A stretch of 64,000 nt of DNA, from assembly GCF_015670745.1 (NCBI RefSeq), contig NZ_JADPCH010000009.1, positions 23,346 through 87,345 of the forward strand. The letters run 5' to 3'. Both the position numbers and the translations under genes were made by a program. Under the pieces are notes generated by a model, which made no database searches, was not told the DNA's origin, and was given only the letters and a program-made list of their open reading frames with translations. The first letter of the stretch is position 1; each line of letters opens with the position of its first letter. Source of the DNA: Collinsella aerofaciens (lineage in GTDB: Bacteria > Actinomycetota > Coriobacteriia > Coriobacteriales > Coriobacteriaceae). Positions 43,205-51,324 of this stretch are shown here, in pieces.

Positions 43205-43240
43205 AAAACGCTCCCCAGGATTCGGTCCCAGGGAGCGAAA
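43205..43240 (-). terminator. Hairpin between greA and lysS
   Basis: CGCTCCC and GGGAGCG pair over 7 bp and are followed by TTTT on the minus strand. It may allow only part of greA transcription to reach lysS. Confidence 0.7.
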
Positions 43241-43265
43241 ACATACCTTTACGCGGGACCGTGGT

Positions 43266-43736
43266 CTAGCGTGCGATCTTGGCGATGGTGTAGACGCGAG
43301 TCTTGCCGGAAGGCGTAACGACCTCGACGGAGTCGCCCTCGCCGTGACCGATGATGGCATGGCCGACCGGAGACTCGTTGGAAATCTTGTGCTCGAGCGA
43401 GTTGGTCTCGGTGGTACCAACGAGCGTGACTTCCATGACCTCGCCGTTGGGATCAATCAGCGAAACGGTGGAACCGATGGAGACGGTCAGGTCGCCCGTG
43501 GTGGCAGCAACCTGAGCGTTGGCGAGGATGGCCTGGATCTCGGCGATACGAGCGGCGTTCTGGGCCTGCTTGTCCTTAGCGGCGTCGTACTCGGAGTTCT
43601 CCGAAAGGTCGCCGAACGCGCGGGCTTCCTTGATGTCCTCGACGATCTCCTTGGCGTAATCGCCCTCACGCCAAGCAAGCTCCTCGACGAGCTTCTGGCG
43701 GCCCTCAGCGGTCAGTACGATCTGGCTTGCGTCCAT
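43266..43736 (-). CDS. greA: Transcription elongation factor GreA
   Basis: Rescues backtracked RNA polymerase by stimulating cleavage of the nascent RNA. The 156-residue sequence has the N-terminal coiled coil with the acidic tip (RAFGDLSENSEYDAAKDKQ) and the C-terminal FKBP-like domain (ISNESPVGHAIIGHGEGDSV). It precedes lysS, separated by a hairpin. Confidence 0.96.
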   Translation of the reverse strand: MDASQIVLTAEGRQKLVEELAWREGDYAKEIVEDIKEARAFGDLSENSEYDAAKDKQAQNAARIAEIQAILANAQVAATTGDLTVSIGSTVSLIDPNGEVMEVTLVGTTETNSLEHKISNESPVGHAIIGHGEGDSVEVVTPSGKTRVYTIAKIAR

Positions 43737-43784
43737 ACGGATATCTCCCCAACTCTGATCAAACGATCAACTGTCAACAAAACG

Positions 43785-43817
43785 AAAAAGACCGGCTAGC
43801 CTGCGGGCAAGCCGGTC
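43785..43817 (-). terminator. Terminator of tatA
   Basis: GACCGGCT and AGCCGGTC form the stem, and TTTTTCG follows on the minus strand. Confidence 0.8.
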
Positions 43818-43842
43818 AGGTGCTCACCCCAAAGGGATGGGA

Positions 43843-44118
43843 CTACTCTGCGTCCGCGTCGCTGTCCTCTGCCTGCTTCTTCTTGGCAGCAGCGAGCTTG
43901 GCCTCGAGCTCAGCGATCTCTTTGTCCTCCTCGGACTGCTCGACCACGACCTCCTCGGCCTGCTTGGTCTCGGCCTTATCGTCGCCCTCCATACCCTCAC
44001 GGATATTCTTGACGGTAGAGCCAAGGGACTTGCCGAGCTTCGGCAGGTTCTTGGGCCCGAAGATAATCAGGACAACGACGAGAATAATGATGAGCTCAGG
44101 AGCCCTCAGTCCAAACAT
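43843..44118 (-). CDS. tatA: Twin-arginine translocase subunit TatA/E-like
   Basis: A 91-residue protein: a single N-terminal membrane helix (LIIILVVVLIIFGPKNLP), the amphipathic helix with LGKSLGSTVKNIREGM, then a charged coiled tail rich in Glu and Lys. The FGPKxLP hinge marks TatA. ATG 44118 has GGAGGT upstream; the longer open frame to 44301 runs through tRNA-Pro and is not used. tatB and tatC are not in the window. Confidence 0.93.
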   Translation of the reverse strand: MFGLRAPELIIILVVVLIIFGPKNLPKLGKSLGSTVKNIREGMEGDDKAETKQAEEVVVEQSEEDKEIAELEAKLAAAKKKQAEDSDADAE

Positions 44119-44191
44119 GTAGACCTCCACAATACAGCGAGACAAGCTCGAATGAGTATACCGCGGGTATCGCGGTATCACAACACTAGCT

Positions 44192-44219
44192 AAAAAAAGG
44201 GACCGCAAGAAGCGGTCCC
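44192..44219 (-). terminator. Terminator of tRNA-Pro
   Basis: GGGACCGC and GCGGTCCC with a 5-base loop, followed by seven T on the minus strand. Confidence 0.92.
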
Positions 44220-44233
44220 TCCTCATGCTCTGG

Positions 44234-44307
44234 TCGGGTTGACTGGATTTGAACCAGCGACCCCTGCGTCCCGAACGCAGTGCTCTACCAAACTGAGCCA
44301 CAACCCG
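44234..44307 (-). tRNA. tRNA-Pro (anticodon CGG)
   Basis: Acceptor CGGGTTG pairs with CAACCCG, the anticodon stem-loop is CTGCGTTCGGGACGCAG, and CCA is encoded at 44231-44233. Confidence 0.95.
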
Positions 44308-44356
44308 TTAGCTCGACTATAGTAACAAAGATTTTCGCCGCGTGCTAGAGAAATTT

Positions 44357-45253
44357 TTATTTCTTTGAAGCGTCGATTTGAACCGTGTTGGGAATAAGCT
44401 CAGTCGCGCAGGCCCACCAGCCATTTTGCTGGGCAGCATCGGCAAGCCTTTCGGCCGTGGCAGCGGTGTCGCAAATGGCAAACGAGCAGGCACCCGATCC
44501 GCACACATCTACAGCAACGGTTCCGTCCTGTTTACGCAGCCAGTCGAGGACCGTTTGAATCTGCGACTCCATCTGTGCGGAAATGACACCAAGGTTGTTA
44601 TGGATGAGTGCATATGCCGTCTCGGCATCACCAGCACGCAAGGCAGAAGCTATCGCGCCGGGCTTGTCCGCAGGCACCCAGGCCTCGTCAAAACGTCGAT
44701 AGGCTTCAATTGTCGAAACACTTGCCTCGCGCGGCTTGACCAGCACGACGGGCGTCGCGGGCAGCGCGGGGTACTCAGTTGCCAGCACGTCTCCCCCACC
44801 TACGTAGAACGCAGGACTCGCGTGCAAAAAGAACGGGACGTCAGCACCAATGCCCCGCGCAATATCGTCGAGCGCTGGGTCGGTGCGATCAATGCCCCAG
44901 AGCTCCGCCAAGGCGACAATGACCGCGGCCGCATCCGTCGAGGGACCGCCCAAGCCGGCGCACAATGGAATGCGCTTCTCAATCGTCACGCAGATGTTTG
45001 CCTCGCGACCATAATGATCGACCATAGCAACCGCAGCCCGATACGCCGTATTCTTTTGCATGGGAAAATCTGATGCCGGAACCGTCTGGACGGTCAGCGC
45101 CTGCGCCGGCGTGACCGTCACGGTATCGGAAAGACCGACGGCTGCCATCAGGGAATCGACCCTGTGGTAGCCGCGGTCATCGCGCTCGGTATGAACCCCC
45201 AGGTAGAGGTTAATCTTTGCCGGCGCGGAAAGAGTCAGGGACCGATCGGTCAC
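44357..45253 (-). CDS. ispE: 4-diphosphocytidyl-2-C-methyl-D-erythritol kinase
   Basis: Fourth enzyme of the MEP isoprenoid pathway; phosphorylates CDP-methylerythritol. GHMP-kinase signatures are APAKINLYLGV at the N-terminus, the ATP loop IPLCAGLGGPSTDAA near residue 95, and VCGSGACSFAI near the C-terminus. 298 residues. It follows the veg-like gene by two bases; veg and ispE are also neighbours in Bacillus. ispD and ispF are 20 kb away, so all of ispD, E and F are in this window. Confidence 0.94.
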   Translation of the reverse strand: MTDRSLTLSAPAKINLYLGVHTERDDRGYHRVDSLMAAVGLSDTVTVTPAQALTVQTVPASDFPMQKNTAYRAAVAMVDHYGREANICVTIEKRIPLCAGLGGPSTDAAAVIVALAELWGIDRTDPALDDIARGIGADVPFFLHASPAFYVGGGDVLATEYPALPATPVVLVKPREASVSTIEAYRRFDEAWVPADKPGAIASALRAGDAETAYALIHNNLGVISAQMESQIQTVLDWLRKQDGTVAVDVCGSGACSFAICDTAATAERLADAAQQNGWWACATELIPNTVQIDASKK

Positions 45254-45255
45254 CG

Positions 45256-45552
45256 TTAATGCTCCTCGAGTTGATTGCCGAGCGGGGTAAAGATGTGCTC
45301 GCCGCTCTCGGGGTCGAACAGCTCGACCTGACCGGTGAGCACATCGATATACTGGTAGGACTGACGCGACTTGCGGCCACGACGCTCGTCAACCTCAACA
45401 ATGAAGACGGCCGGGTGGACGCTCTTGATGGTGCCCATGCGCTCGACGACGCGGGTACGGCCCATGTTGGCCTTAACCTTGACGCGATCGCCCACCATAT
45501 CGGTCAGCTTCTCGTGGATGTCGTCGACGTGATTGACTTCCATCTCTTCCAT
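45256..45552 (-). CDS. veg: Veg-family protein
   Basis: A small (98-residue) conserved protein with a DUF1021/Veg core: KLTDMVGDRVKVKANMGRTR, then VVERMGTIKSVHPAVFIVEV. In Bacillus Veg influences biofilm formation and spore outgrowth. The start was set to ATG 45552 because GGAGG lies eight bases upstream; the in-frame start at 45576 overlaps that site. Immediately upstream of ispE, as in Firmicutes. Confidence 0.85.
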   Translation of the reverse strand: MEEMEVNHVDDIHEKLTDMVGDRVKVKANMGRTRVVERMGTIKSVHPAVFIVEVDERRGRKSRQSYQYIDVLTGQVELFDPESGEHIFTPLGNQLEEH

Positions 45553-45647
45553 GAACAGGGCCTCCAGAAGGTGCAATTCAAAAAGGGGATAATACCCCTA
45601 AGATAGACAAAACTCTAATACTATAGCACCCTGTTATGGCCATACGC

Positions 45648-45684
45648 AAGTAGCTAAATAAGCCCCGTCCCAAATTGACTACTT
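45648..45684. repeat. CTGTCCC-loop hairpin G (diverged, at dtd stop)
   Basis: AAGTAG and CTACTT close a stem that continues with AAAT/AATT pairs around AAGCCCCGTCCC. The right arm overlaps the dtd stop codon. Confidence 0.6.
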
Positions 45685-46129
45685 ACAGACTATCGGTATC
45701 CAGGACGATGGTAAATGGACCGTCGTTGACCAAGTCGACTTTCATATCGGCGCCGAAGATGCCATGTGCTACGTGCTCGACGTCCTCGCGAACAAGCGTC
45801 AGGAAGTACTCGTAGAGCTCGTTGGCGACATCGGGGGCGCCGGCATCCGTAAACGATGGGCGGCGACCGTGGCGGCAGTCGGCGAACAGCGTGAACTGCG
45901 ACACCACGAGCACCTCGCCGTCGACATCGGCAAGCGCCAAGTTGGTCTTGCCGTTCTCGTCCTCGTTGATACGCAGCCCGCGGAGCTTGCCCCACAGCTT
46001 GTCGGCCTCGGCACGTGTGTCGCCGTGACCCACGCCCAGCAGCACCAGGTAGCCGCGCCCAATGCGACCCACGCATTCGCCATCGACCGTCACGCCGGCG
46101 TTGAGCACGCGCTGCACCACCGCACGCAT
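45683..46129 (-). CDS. dtd: D-aminoacyl-tRNA deacylase
   Basis: Removes D-amino acids and misacylated glycine from tRNA. It begins [18 protein letters not shown], has the catalytic [17 protein letters not shown] motif near residue 78, and ends with a variant [11 protein letters not shown] of the GPVT cross-subunit motif (Phe in place of Val). 148 residues. It starts four bases after rdgB. Confidence 0.93.
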   Translation of the reverse strand: MRAVVQRVLNAGVTVDGECVGRIGRGYLVLLGVGHGDTRAEADKLWGKLRGLRINEDENGKTNLALADVDGEVLVVSQFTLFADCRHGRRPSFTDAGAPDVANELYEYFLTLVREDVEHVAHGIFGADMKVDLVNDGPFTIVLDTDSL

Positions 46130-46132
46130 GGC

Positions 46133-46774
46133 CTACTCCTCGCCCGTCAGCTTGGCGGACAGATGCTCGAGCGCGTGGAAACGATGGCTGATGGCGTTCT
46201 TCTCGTCAGCCGTCAGCTCGGCCATGGTCTTGCCCGGCGTGTCGACCGGCAGGAACAGCGGGTCGTAGCCAAAGCCGTGATCGCCGCGGCCCTCGTGTGC
46301 GATAACGCCCTCGCAGGCGCCCTCACCATAGGTGACCAAACCGTCCGTGTCGATGAGCGCGACGACGCTCATAAAGCGCGCAGTGCGGTCCTCGTCGGCC
46401 ACGCCCTCCAGATTTACGAGCAGCTTGGCGTTGTTGGCGGCATCGTCTCCGTGCACGCCCGCATAGCGCGCGCTATACACACCGGGCTCACCGTCCAGCG
46501 CGTCGACGACCAAGCCCGAATCGTCGGCAATGGCCATAAGGCCCGTCTCCTCAACCGCGGCTTGGGCCTTGATGATGGCGTTCTCCAAAAACGTCGTGCC
46601 GTTTTCCTCGGGATCCTCAAAATCACCCAGCTGGCCGAGCGCCACAAAGCGCACCTCGGGCATGACCTTGCCCAAAATGGCCTCGATCTCGGTGAGCTTA
46701 TGGGCGTTGCCCGTTGCCACGACGATGGTCGCCGCCGGGTCGAGGGTGTCGATGTCAATCTTCTCAAGTGCCAT
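46133..46774 (-). CDS. rdgB: XTP/dITP diphosphatase (RdgB/HAM1 family)
   Basis: House-cleaning pyrophosphatase that removes xanthosine and inosine triphosphates. Motifs VVATGNAHKLTEIEAIL, TTFLENAIIKAQA, ADDSGLVVDAL and GFGYDPLFLP are in the normal order. 213 residues. It is followed by dtd and preceded, across hairpin F, by rph; rph-rdgB pairs are common in bacteria. Confidence 0.95.
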   Translation of the reverse strand: MALEKIDIDTLDPAATIVVATGNAHKLTEIEAILGKVMPEVRFVALGQLGDFEDPEENGTTFLENAIIKAQAAVEETGLMAIADDSGLVVDALDGEPGVYSARYAGVHGDDAANNAKLLVNLEGVADEDRTARFMSVVALIDTDGLVTYGEGACEGVIAHEGRGDHGFGYDPLFLPVDTPGKTMAELTADEKNAISHRFHALEHLSAKLTGEE

Positions 46775-46880
46775 GACTGGCCTCCTTGTCTCTATAGCAA
46801 GCCGCGTGAGGGGCGTTTGGGCACTTGACCCCTCCCCTCTCAGGCGATCGGACCTTTCAACGCAGCATTTCAGCAGATAA

Positions 46881-46916
46881 AACCTACCAAAATAAACCTG
46901 TCCCTTTTGGCAGGTT
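46881..46916. repeat. CTGTCCC-loop hairpin F (at rph stop)
   Basis: AACCTACCAAAA and TTTTGGCAGGTT pair over 12 bp with one wobble around TAAACCTGTCCC. It overlaps the rph stop codon and is almost the reverse complement of hairpin A at 5189-5230. A weaker GAGGGG/CCCCTC hairpin with loop GCACTTGACCCC lies at about 46808-46839. Confidence 0.85.
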
Positions 46917-47640
46917 AGGCGATGGCTTGGCGCTGAAGCTCGATGAGCTCGGCGATACCCTTGTCGCCCAGGTCGAGCAGGGCGTTGAGGCGCTTGCGGT
47001 CGAAGGGCGCCTGCTCGCCGGTACCCTGGAGCTCGATCATCTCACCGGTGTCGGTGGCGACGAGGTTCATATCGACCTCGGCATGGCTGTCCTCGGAATA
47101 ATCGAGGTCAAGCAGCGTATTGCCGTCGACAACGCCCATGGAGATGGCAGCCACCTGGCCGGTAAGCGGGATGCGCTCGATCTTGCCCGCCTCGACCCAC
47201 ATGGCGAGGGCGTCGTGCAGCGCCACCCAGGCGCCGGTGATGCTCGCTGTACGCGTGCCGCCATCGGCCTGAATCACATCGCAGTCGACGGTGACGGTGT
47301 ACTCGCCGAGCGCCTTCATGTTGACGACGGTACGCAGGCTGCGGCCAATGAGGCGCTCGATCTCCATGGAGCGACCCTTGCGGTTGGCGTGCTCACGCTT
47401 GCAGCGCTTGCCGGTCGACGCCGGCAGCATGGCGTATTCCGCGGTCACCCAGCCGGCCTTAGCTCCCTTTCGCCAGCCCGGCACGCCCTCCTCGATAGTG
47501 GCGGCGCACAGCACGCGCGTGTCACCGAACTCGGCCAAACACGAGCCGTGGGCGTGCTTCATGACGCCACGGGTGAGCTTAACGGGGCGCAACTCGTTGG
47601 CGGCGCGGCCGTTGGCACGGTTGACCTGCATGTACTCCAT
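46915..47640 (-). CDS. rph: Ribonuclease PH
   Basis: Phosphorolytic 3'-5' exoribonuclease that trims tRNA 3' ends. Conserved segments are [20 protein letters not shown], the RNA-binding [16 protein letters not shown], and [16 protein letters not shown], which carries the phosphate-binding and metal residues. 241 residues. AAAGGA stands seven bases before ATG 47640. Confidence 0.96.
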   Translation of the reverse strand: MEYMQVNRANGRAANELRPVKLTRGVMKHAHGSCLAEFGDTRVLCAATIEEGVPGWRKGAKAGWVTAEYAMLPASTGKRCKREHANRKGRSMEIERLIGRSLRTVVNMKALGEYTVTVDCDVIQADGGTRTASITGAWVALHDALAMWVEAGKIERIPLTGQVAAISMGVVDGNTLLDLDYSEDSHAEVDMNLVATDTGEMIELQGTGEQAPFDRKRLNALLDLGDKGIAELIELQRQAIA

Positions 47641-47694
47641 AGAAATATCCTTTCGGCAAAAGATGTGGCGAAGGCTTTGGCGGCTGCCTTACAT

Positions 47695-48579
47695 CTATTT
47701 CAGCTCATCGATATCGATATGTTCGATGCTCTTGAGCGGCTGACCAAAGATAAAGCTGCCCGCCACCGCAAACTCGGCAATGTTATCGGCCGTCGTGGCA
47801 AAACGATGCTGCGGCTCGGCGGCGTCGCCCGCCAGCTGCTCGCGGCGCGTGAGGATATCGGTCAGCTCGCGCGTGGTCTCCTCGGCGGAACTCACGACGC
47901 GCACCCCAGGCCCCAGCGCATGCCGGATAGGTCCCACCAACAGCGGAAAATGCGTACAGCCGAGTACCACGGTATCGATACCGTGGTCGCGCAGCGGCTC
48001 AACCGTGGCACCCACCAGCGCACGCACGGCAGGCGTATCGAAGATGTCCTCGTTCTCGAGCCACTGCTCTTGCAGATGCGCACCCGAGGCGAGCTCGTGT
48101 TCGACAACCTCGACAAAGCTCGAGGCAGGACAGCCGTATACATCGACGCCGGCATCTAGATCTTGAATGGCGCGCGTGTAGGCGCCCGAGCGAATGGTGA
48201 GGTTGGTGGCGAGCACGCCCACGCGACGCGTACGCGTGCTGTTGATTGCCGCACGGGCACCCGGCGCAATCACGCCGATCACGGGAACGTCGAGCACCTG
48301 CTGGGCCAGACGCAAGGCCGCAGCGGTCGCCGTGTTGCAGGCGATGACCATAATCTTGACGTCGTGCTTCGAAAGCCAACGACCCGCCTGCAACGCAAAC
48401 GAGCGCACCTCATCCTCGGTGCGCGTGCCGTAGGGACAGCGCTTGGTGTCGCCAAAGTAGTAGACGGACTCGTGCGGCAGCGCCGTCGCAATCGCGCGCG
48501 CAACCGTCAGACCGCCCAAACCAGAATCGAACACGCCAATCGGGCGCGTGTCGCCTGCCGGATTCTCGATATCGGACAT
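47695..48579 (-). CDS. murI: Glutamate racemase
   Basis: Makes D-glutamate for peptidoglycan. FDSGLGGLTVAR at the N-terminus, the first catalytic cysteine in VIACNTATAAAL and the second in VLGCTHFPLL are intact. 294 residues, slightly longer than usual because of an N-terminal extension. It shares the strand with rph and murE. Confidence 0.95.
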   Translation of the reverse strand: MSDIENPAGDTRPIGVFDSGLGGLTVARAIATALPHESVYYFGDTKRCPYGTRTEDEVRSFALQAGRWLSKHDVKIMVIACNTATAAALRLAQQVLDVPVIGVIAPGARAAINSTRTRRVGVLATNLTIRSGAYTRAIQDLDAGVDVYGCPASSFVEVVEHELASGAHLQEQWLENEDIFDTPAVRALVGATVEPLRDHGIDTVVLGCTHFPLLVGPIRHALGPGVRVVSSAEETTRELTDILTRREQLAGDAAEPQHRFATTADNIAEFAVAGSFIFGQPLKSIEHIDIDELK

Positions 48580-48630
48580 TACCTCACCAGTCTCTCTCGA
48601 AAAGACATGTCCAAGTGCGGCGGTGCCGCG

Positions 48631-49542
48631 CTACGAACGCGCCGCGACCAGCAGCTCTGCCGTCGCCGCCCAACCGTCGACAATTTTGCCGCGCGTAACG
48701 AAAGCGTTCTCGCAAGCAGCCAGGAACTCGGGCGCGCCGGCGCTCGTCAGGCCATTCTCGACCAGGCAGAACGTGCCCACGTGATCGGCCATGTAGAAGT
48801 CGGACTCGGAGTCGCCGAGCGCCAACGTCTCCTCGCGCTCGATCCCCAGGTGCTCGCAGAAGCGCGCAATGGCGACGCCCTTGTTGAGACCCGCCGGATT
48901 GATGTTGAATGCGCGACCGTCCTCGACGCGATCGAGCTCGAGCGTCGTCGGCTTGGACAGGTGAGTCAGATGGCCGTTGCAAGCCCAGATCAGACCGCAG
49001 CCGGCCTCGTCCAGGATGGCCTGAACCTCATCGTCGGGCACATCGCCGCGCATGCCGACGGTGACCTCACGGTATTTGTAGCCGGTCGACATGTCGTTGT
49101 GATACTCGATCTTGTGCGGCCAGCGGGCGAGGATCTTCTCGCACACGCCGGTCTGCTCGATCACCTGGTGCGGCGTGAGGCCGCAAGAGGAGTCGTAGGG
49201 CATGTCGCCGGTCAGATACTCCCAATCGTTGGCTTTGAGGTCGTACATGACCAGGCCGCCCATCTCGCCGATGTAGGAGTTGAGACCGAGCACGCGCGCG
49301 TCCTCGTGGATCATGGTACGGTTGCGGCCCGAGGTGGGAACCACCTGAATACCAGCGCGAGCGAGCGCCACGACAGCCTCGACGAGTTTGGTCGAGGGGT
49401 TGCCGTCGTTGTCGCGCAGCACGCACGAGCCGGGCGCGAGCATCGTGGCATCCAGGTCGGTAAAGACGTACTTGACCTTGGCCAAGCGCTCGCGCATCTC
49501 GCCCGAAAGCTCGGCAACGGTCGGCAGGGTGTTGTGGGACAT
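48631..49542 (-). CDS. HAD-superfamily (Cof-type) phosphatase
   Basis: A 303-residue haloacid-dehalogenase-like hydrolase. Motif I is FTDLDATMLAPG, motif II is PTSGRNR, motif III includes the Lys of NKGVAIARF, and motif IV is LGDSESDFYMA. The cap insert between motifs II and III marks the Cof/HAD-IIB subgroup, which acts on sugar phosphates, flavin phosphates or pyridoxal phosphate. ATG 49542 has GGAGT upstream. The substrate cannot be read from sequence; it lies between the cell-wall genes murI and murE. Confidence 0.85.
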   Translation of the reverse strand: MSHNTLPTVAELSGEMRERLAKVKYVFTDLDATMLAPGSCVLRDNDGNPSTKLVEAVVALARAGIQVVPTSGRNRTMIHEDARVLGLNSYIGEMGGLVMYDLKANDWEYLTGDMPYDSSCGLTPHQVIEQTGVCEKILARWPHKIEYHNDMSTGYKYREVTVGMRGDVPDDEVQAILDEAGCGLIWACNGHLTHLSKPTTLELDRVEDGRAFNINPAGLNKGVAIARFCEHLGIEREETLALGDSESDFYMADHVGTFCLVENGLTSAGAPEFLAACENAFVTRGKIVDGWAATAELLVAARS

Positions 49543-49649
49543 GGTTACTCCGTTTACGTAGAAGGGTTTGGACTTGGACGGCATGTTTTGATTGAGGGAA
49601 CACGCTTATGGCGACAGCGCACTCAGGGCGCCGCCGCCATCATGGTTCA

Positions 49650-51212
49650 TTAGTCAAACTGGGTAACATCGATCAGGCGATTGGCCAGCGAAAGGTCGCT
49701 CTCGATGGGCACGAACTCGTCGCCCACGTGCATGAGCTCCTCGTCACCCTTTGCCAGCAGCAAGACAATGGTGGGAGCATCGGGGTTGACGTACTCCTCG
49801 CGCGCCGCCTTGAACGCCGCATGCACAGCGGCTTCGCGATCGAGGATGATCTTGTTCGGCGTATCGTCGGGAACATGTTCGGCAAGCTCGCGACAGACCT
49901 TCATCGGGTCCTCGTGAGCTGGATCCTCGTTGGCAAAGATCATCAGGTCGGAATACGGTGCGGCCTCGCGCGGCAATTGCTCACGGCGCTCCTGCGCCTT
50001 GCCGCCAGCGGCACCAAACACCGCAACGACCGGGCTGGCGGGAAACGCGCGCTTGACCGACGAGAAAAGCGAACGGAACGAAAGCTGGTTGTGCGCGTAG
50101 TCGACGACGCAGATCACGCGACCGTCCTTCGACTCCACGACCTCCATACGGCCCGGCACACGCAGTTTGGAGAGGCCCTTCTTGATGGCATCGATACCGA
50201 TGCCGATCTCGCGCGCAGCGGCGATAGCGACCAGCGCGTTTTCCACGTTAAAGTCTCCCGCGATACCCAGCAGGACCTTCTCCCCCGCCTCGGACTCGTC
50301 GGCACACAGGCCATGCAAGTTGAACTCGATGCTAAAGCCGACCATGCGTACGTCGCTCGCCCACAGGCTTGCCTCGGGATGCTCGACGCCAACGGTCACC
50401 AAGCGCTCGGCCGTCGACGCTGTCTCCAGCACACGATCGACCTCTTCGGTGCCCAAATTCACCACGGCGGTCTTTGCCTGGTCAAAAATCCTAAGTTTGC
50501 TCTCAAAATAATCCTCAAACGTGGGGTGTTCGATCGGCGAGATGTGGTCGCGGCCGATGTTGAGGAAGCACGCCACGTCAAACGGCAGATTCTCGACGCG
50601 TTGGTACTTGAGCGCCTGGCTCGAGACCTCCATGACCATGGACTGGCGACCGGACGTGCGGCAGTTGGCGATATGGCGCCAGATCTCGGGGGCCTCGGGC
50701 GTAGTATTGGTGCTCTCGTAGCACTCGATGCCATCGTCGGTACTCACCGAGCCGATCATGCCGCAGGACTCGCCCGCCGCTTTGATAATCGACTGGAGCA
50801 TAAAAGCGGCCGTGGTCTTTCCCTTGGTGCCGGTGATGCCCACGATCTTGACGTCGTGGTCGGGACGGTCGTAGACCTCCGGCGGCAACAGGGCCATGGC
50901 CGTGCGAACGCTATCAACAACCAGCATCGCAGCACCGCTCTCCTTCGCCAGCGGCTCCAGAGACTCGACCAGCGACTCCTCACACACAAATGCGACGGCG
51001 CCCGCATCGAGCGCCATGCTCAAAAACGCGGGCTTAAAGGCAGCACCTTTGCAGAAGAATACGTCACCTGCCGAGACCGCGCGCGAATCAAACGAGCAGC
51101 CGGTCACGGCACGCTCGTCAACCTGCTCTGATGCGCGCAGCTCGCCGCACACATCGAGCAGTTTGGCAAGCGTATCGACCGTGGTCACGGTCGCGGAATC
51201 CGAATGGTGCAT
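49650..51212 (-). CDS. murE: UDP-N-acetylmuramyl-tripeptide synthetase (MurE-type Mur ligase)
   Basis: Adds the third residue of the peptidoglycan stem to UDP-MurNAc-L-Ala-D-Glu. The ATP loop is GITGTKGKTTAAFML, the substrate region TTPEAPEIWRHI and VMEVSSQALKYQRV is typical, and CVVDYAHNQLS marks the C-terminal domain. The amino-acid specificity motif that is DNPR in diaminopimelate enzymes reads NEDPAHEDP here, so the enzyme probably adds a different basic residue such as ornithine or lysine. 520 residues. It starts after asnB on the same strand. Confidence 0.9.
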   Translation of the reverse strand: MHHSDSATVTTVDTLAKLLDVCGELRASEQVDERAVTGCSFDSRAVSAGDVFFCKGAAFKPAFLSMALDAGAVAFVCEESLVESLEPLAKESGAAMLVVDSVRTAMALLPPEVYDRPDHDVKIVGITGTKGKTTAAFMLQSIIKAAGESCGMIGSVSTDDGIECYESTNTTPEAPEIWRHIANCRTSGRQSMVMEVSSQALKYQRVENLPFDVACFLNIGRDHISPIEHPTFEDYFESKLRIFDQAKTAVVNLGTEEVDRVLETASTAERLVTVGVEHPEASLWASDVRMVGFSIEFNLHGLCADESEAGEKVLLGIAGDFNVENALVAIAAAREIGIGIDAIKKGLSKLRVPGRMEVVESKDGRVICVVDYAHNQLSFRSLFSSVKRAFPASPVVAVFGAAGGKAQERREQLPREAAPYSDLMIFANEDPAHEDPMKVCRELAEHVPDDTPNKIILDREAAVHAAFKAAREEYVNPDAPTIVLLLAKGDEELMHVGDEFVPIESDLSLANRLIDVTQFD

Positions 51213-51274
51213 CTTTCACCTTTCTCAGCCATTTGGCAGGGACGGTTTTTATAGTAACTGAAACGCACCCACGC

Positions 51275-51299
51275 AAAAACGGCTCCCGGAGGAGCCGTT
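51275..51299 (-). terminator. Terminator of asnB
   Basis: AACGGCTCC and GGAGCCGTT form a 9-bp stem with a CGGA loop, followed by a TTTTT run, 25 bases after asnB. Confidence 0.9.
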
Positions 51300-51324
51300 A
51301 CGCGCAGGCGTTCGTAAGCCGAGG

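Noticed and set aside
44119..44301. N-terminal extension of tatA
   Set aside because: The extension is a translation through the terminator and tRNA-Pro; GGAGGT before ATG 44118 fixes the start.
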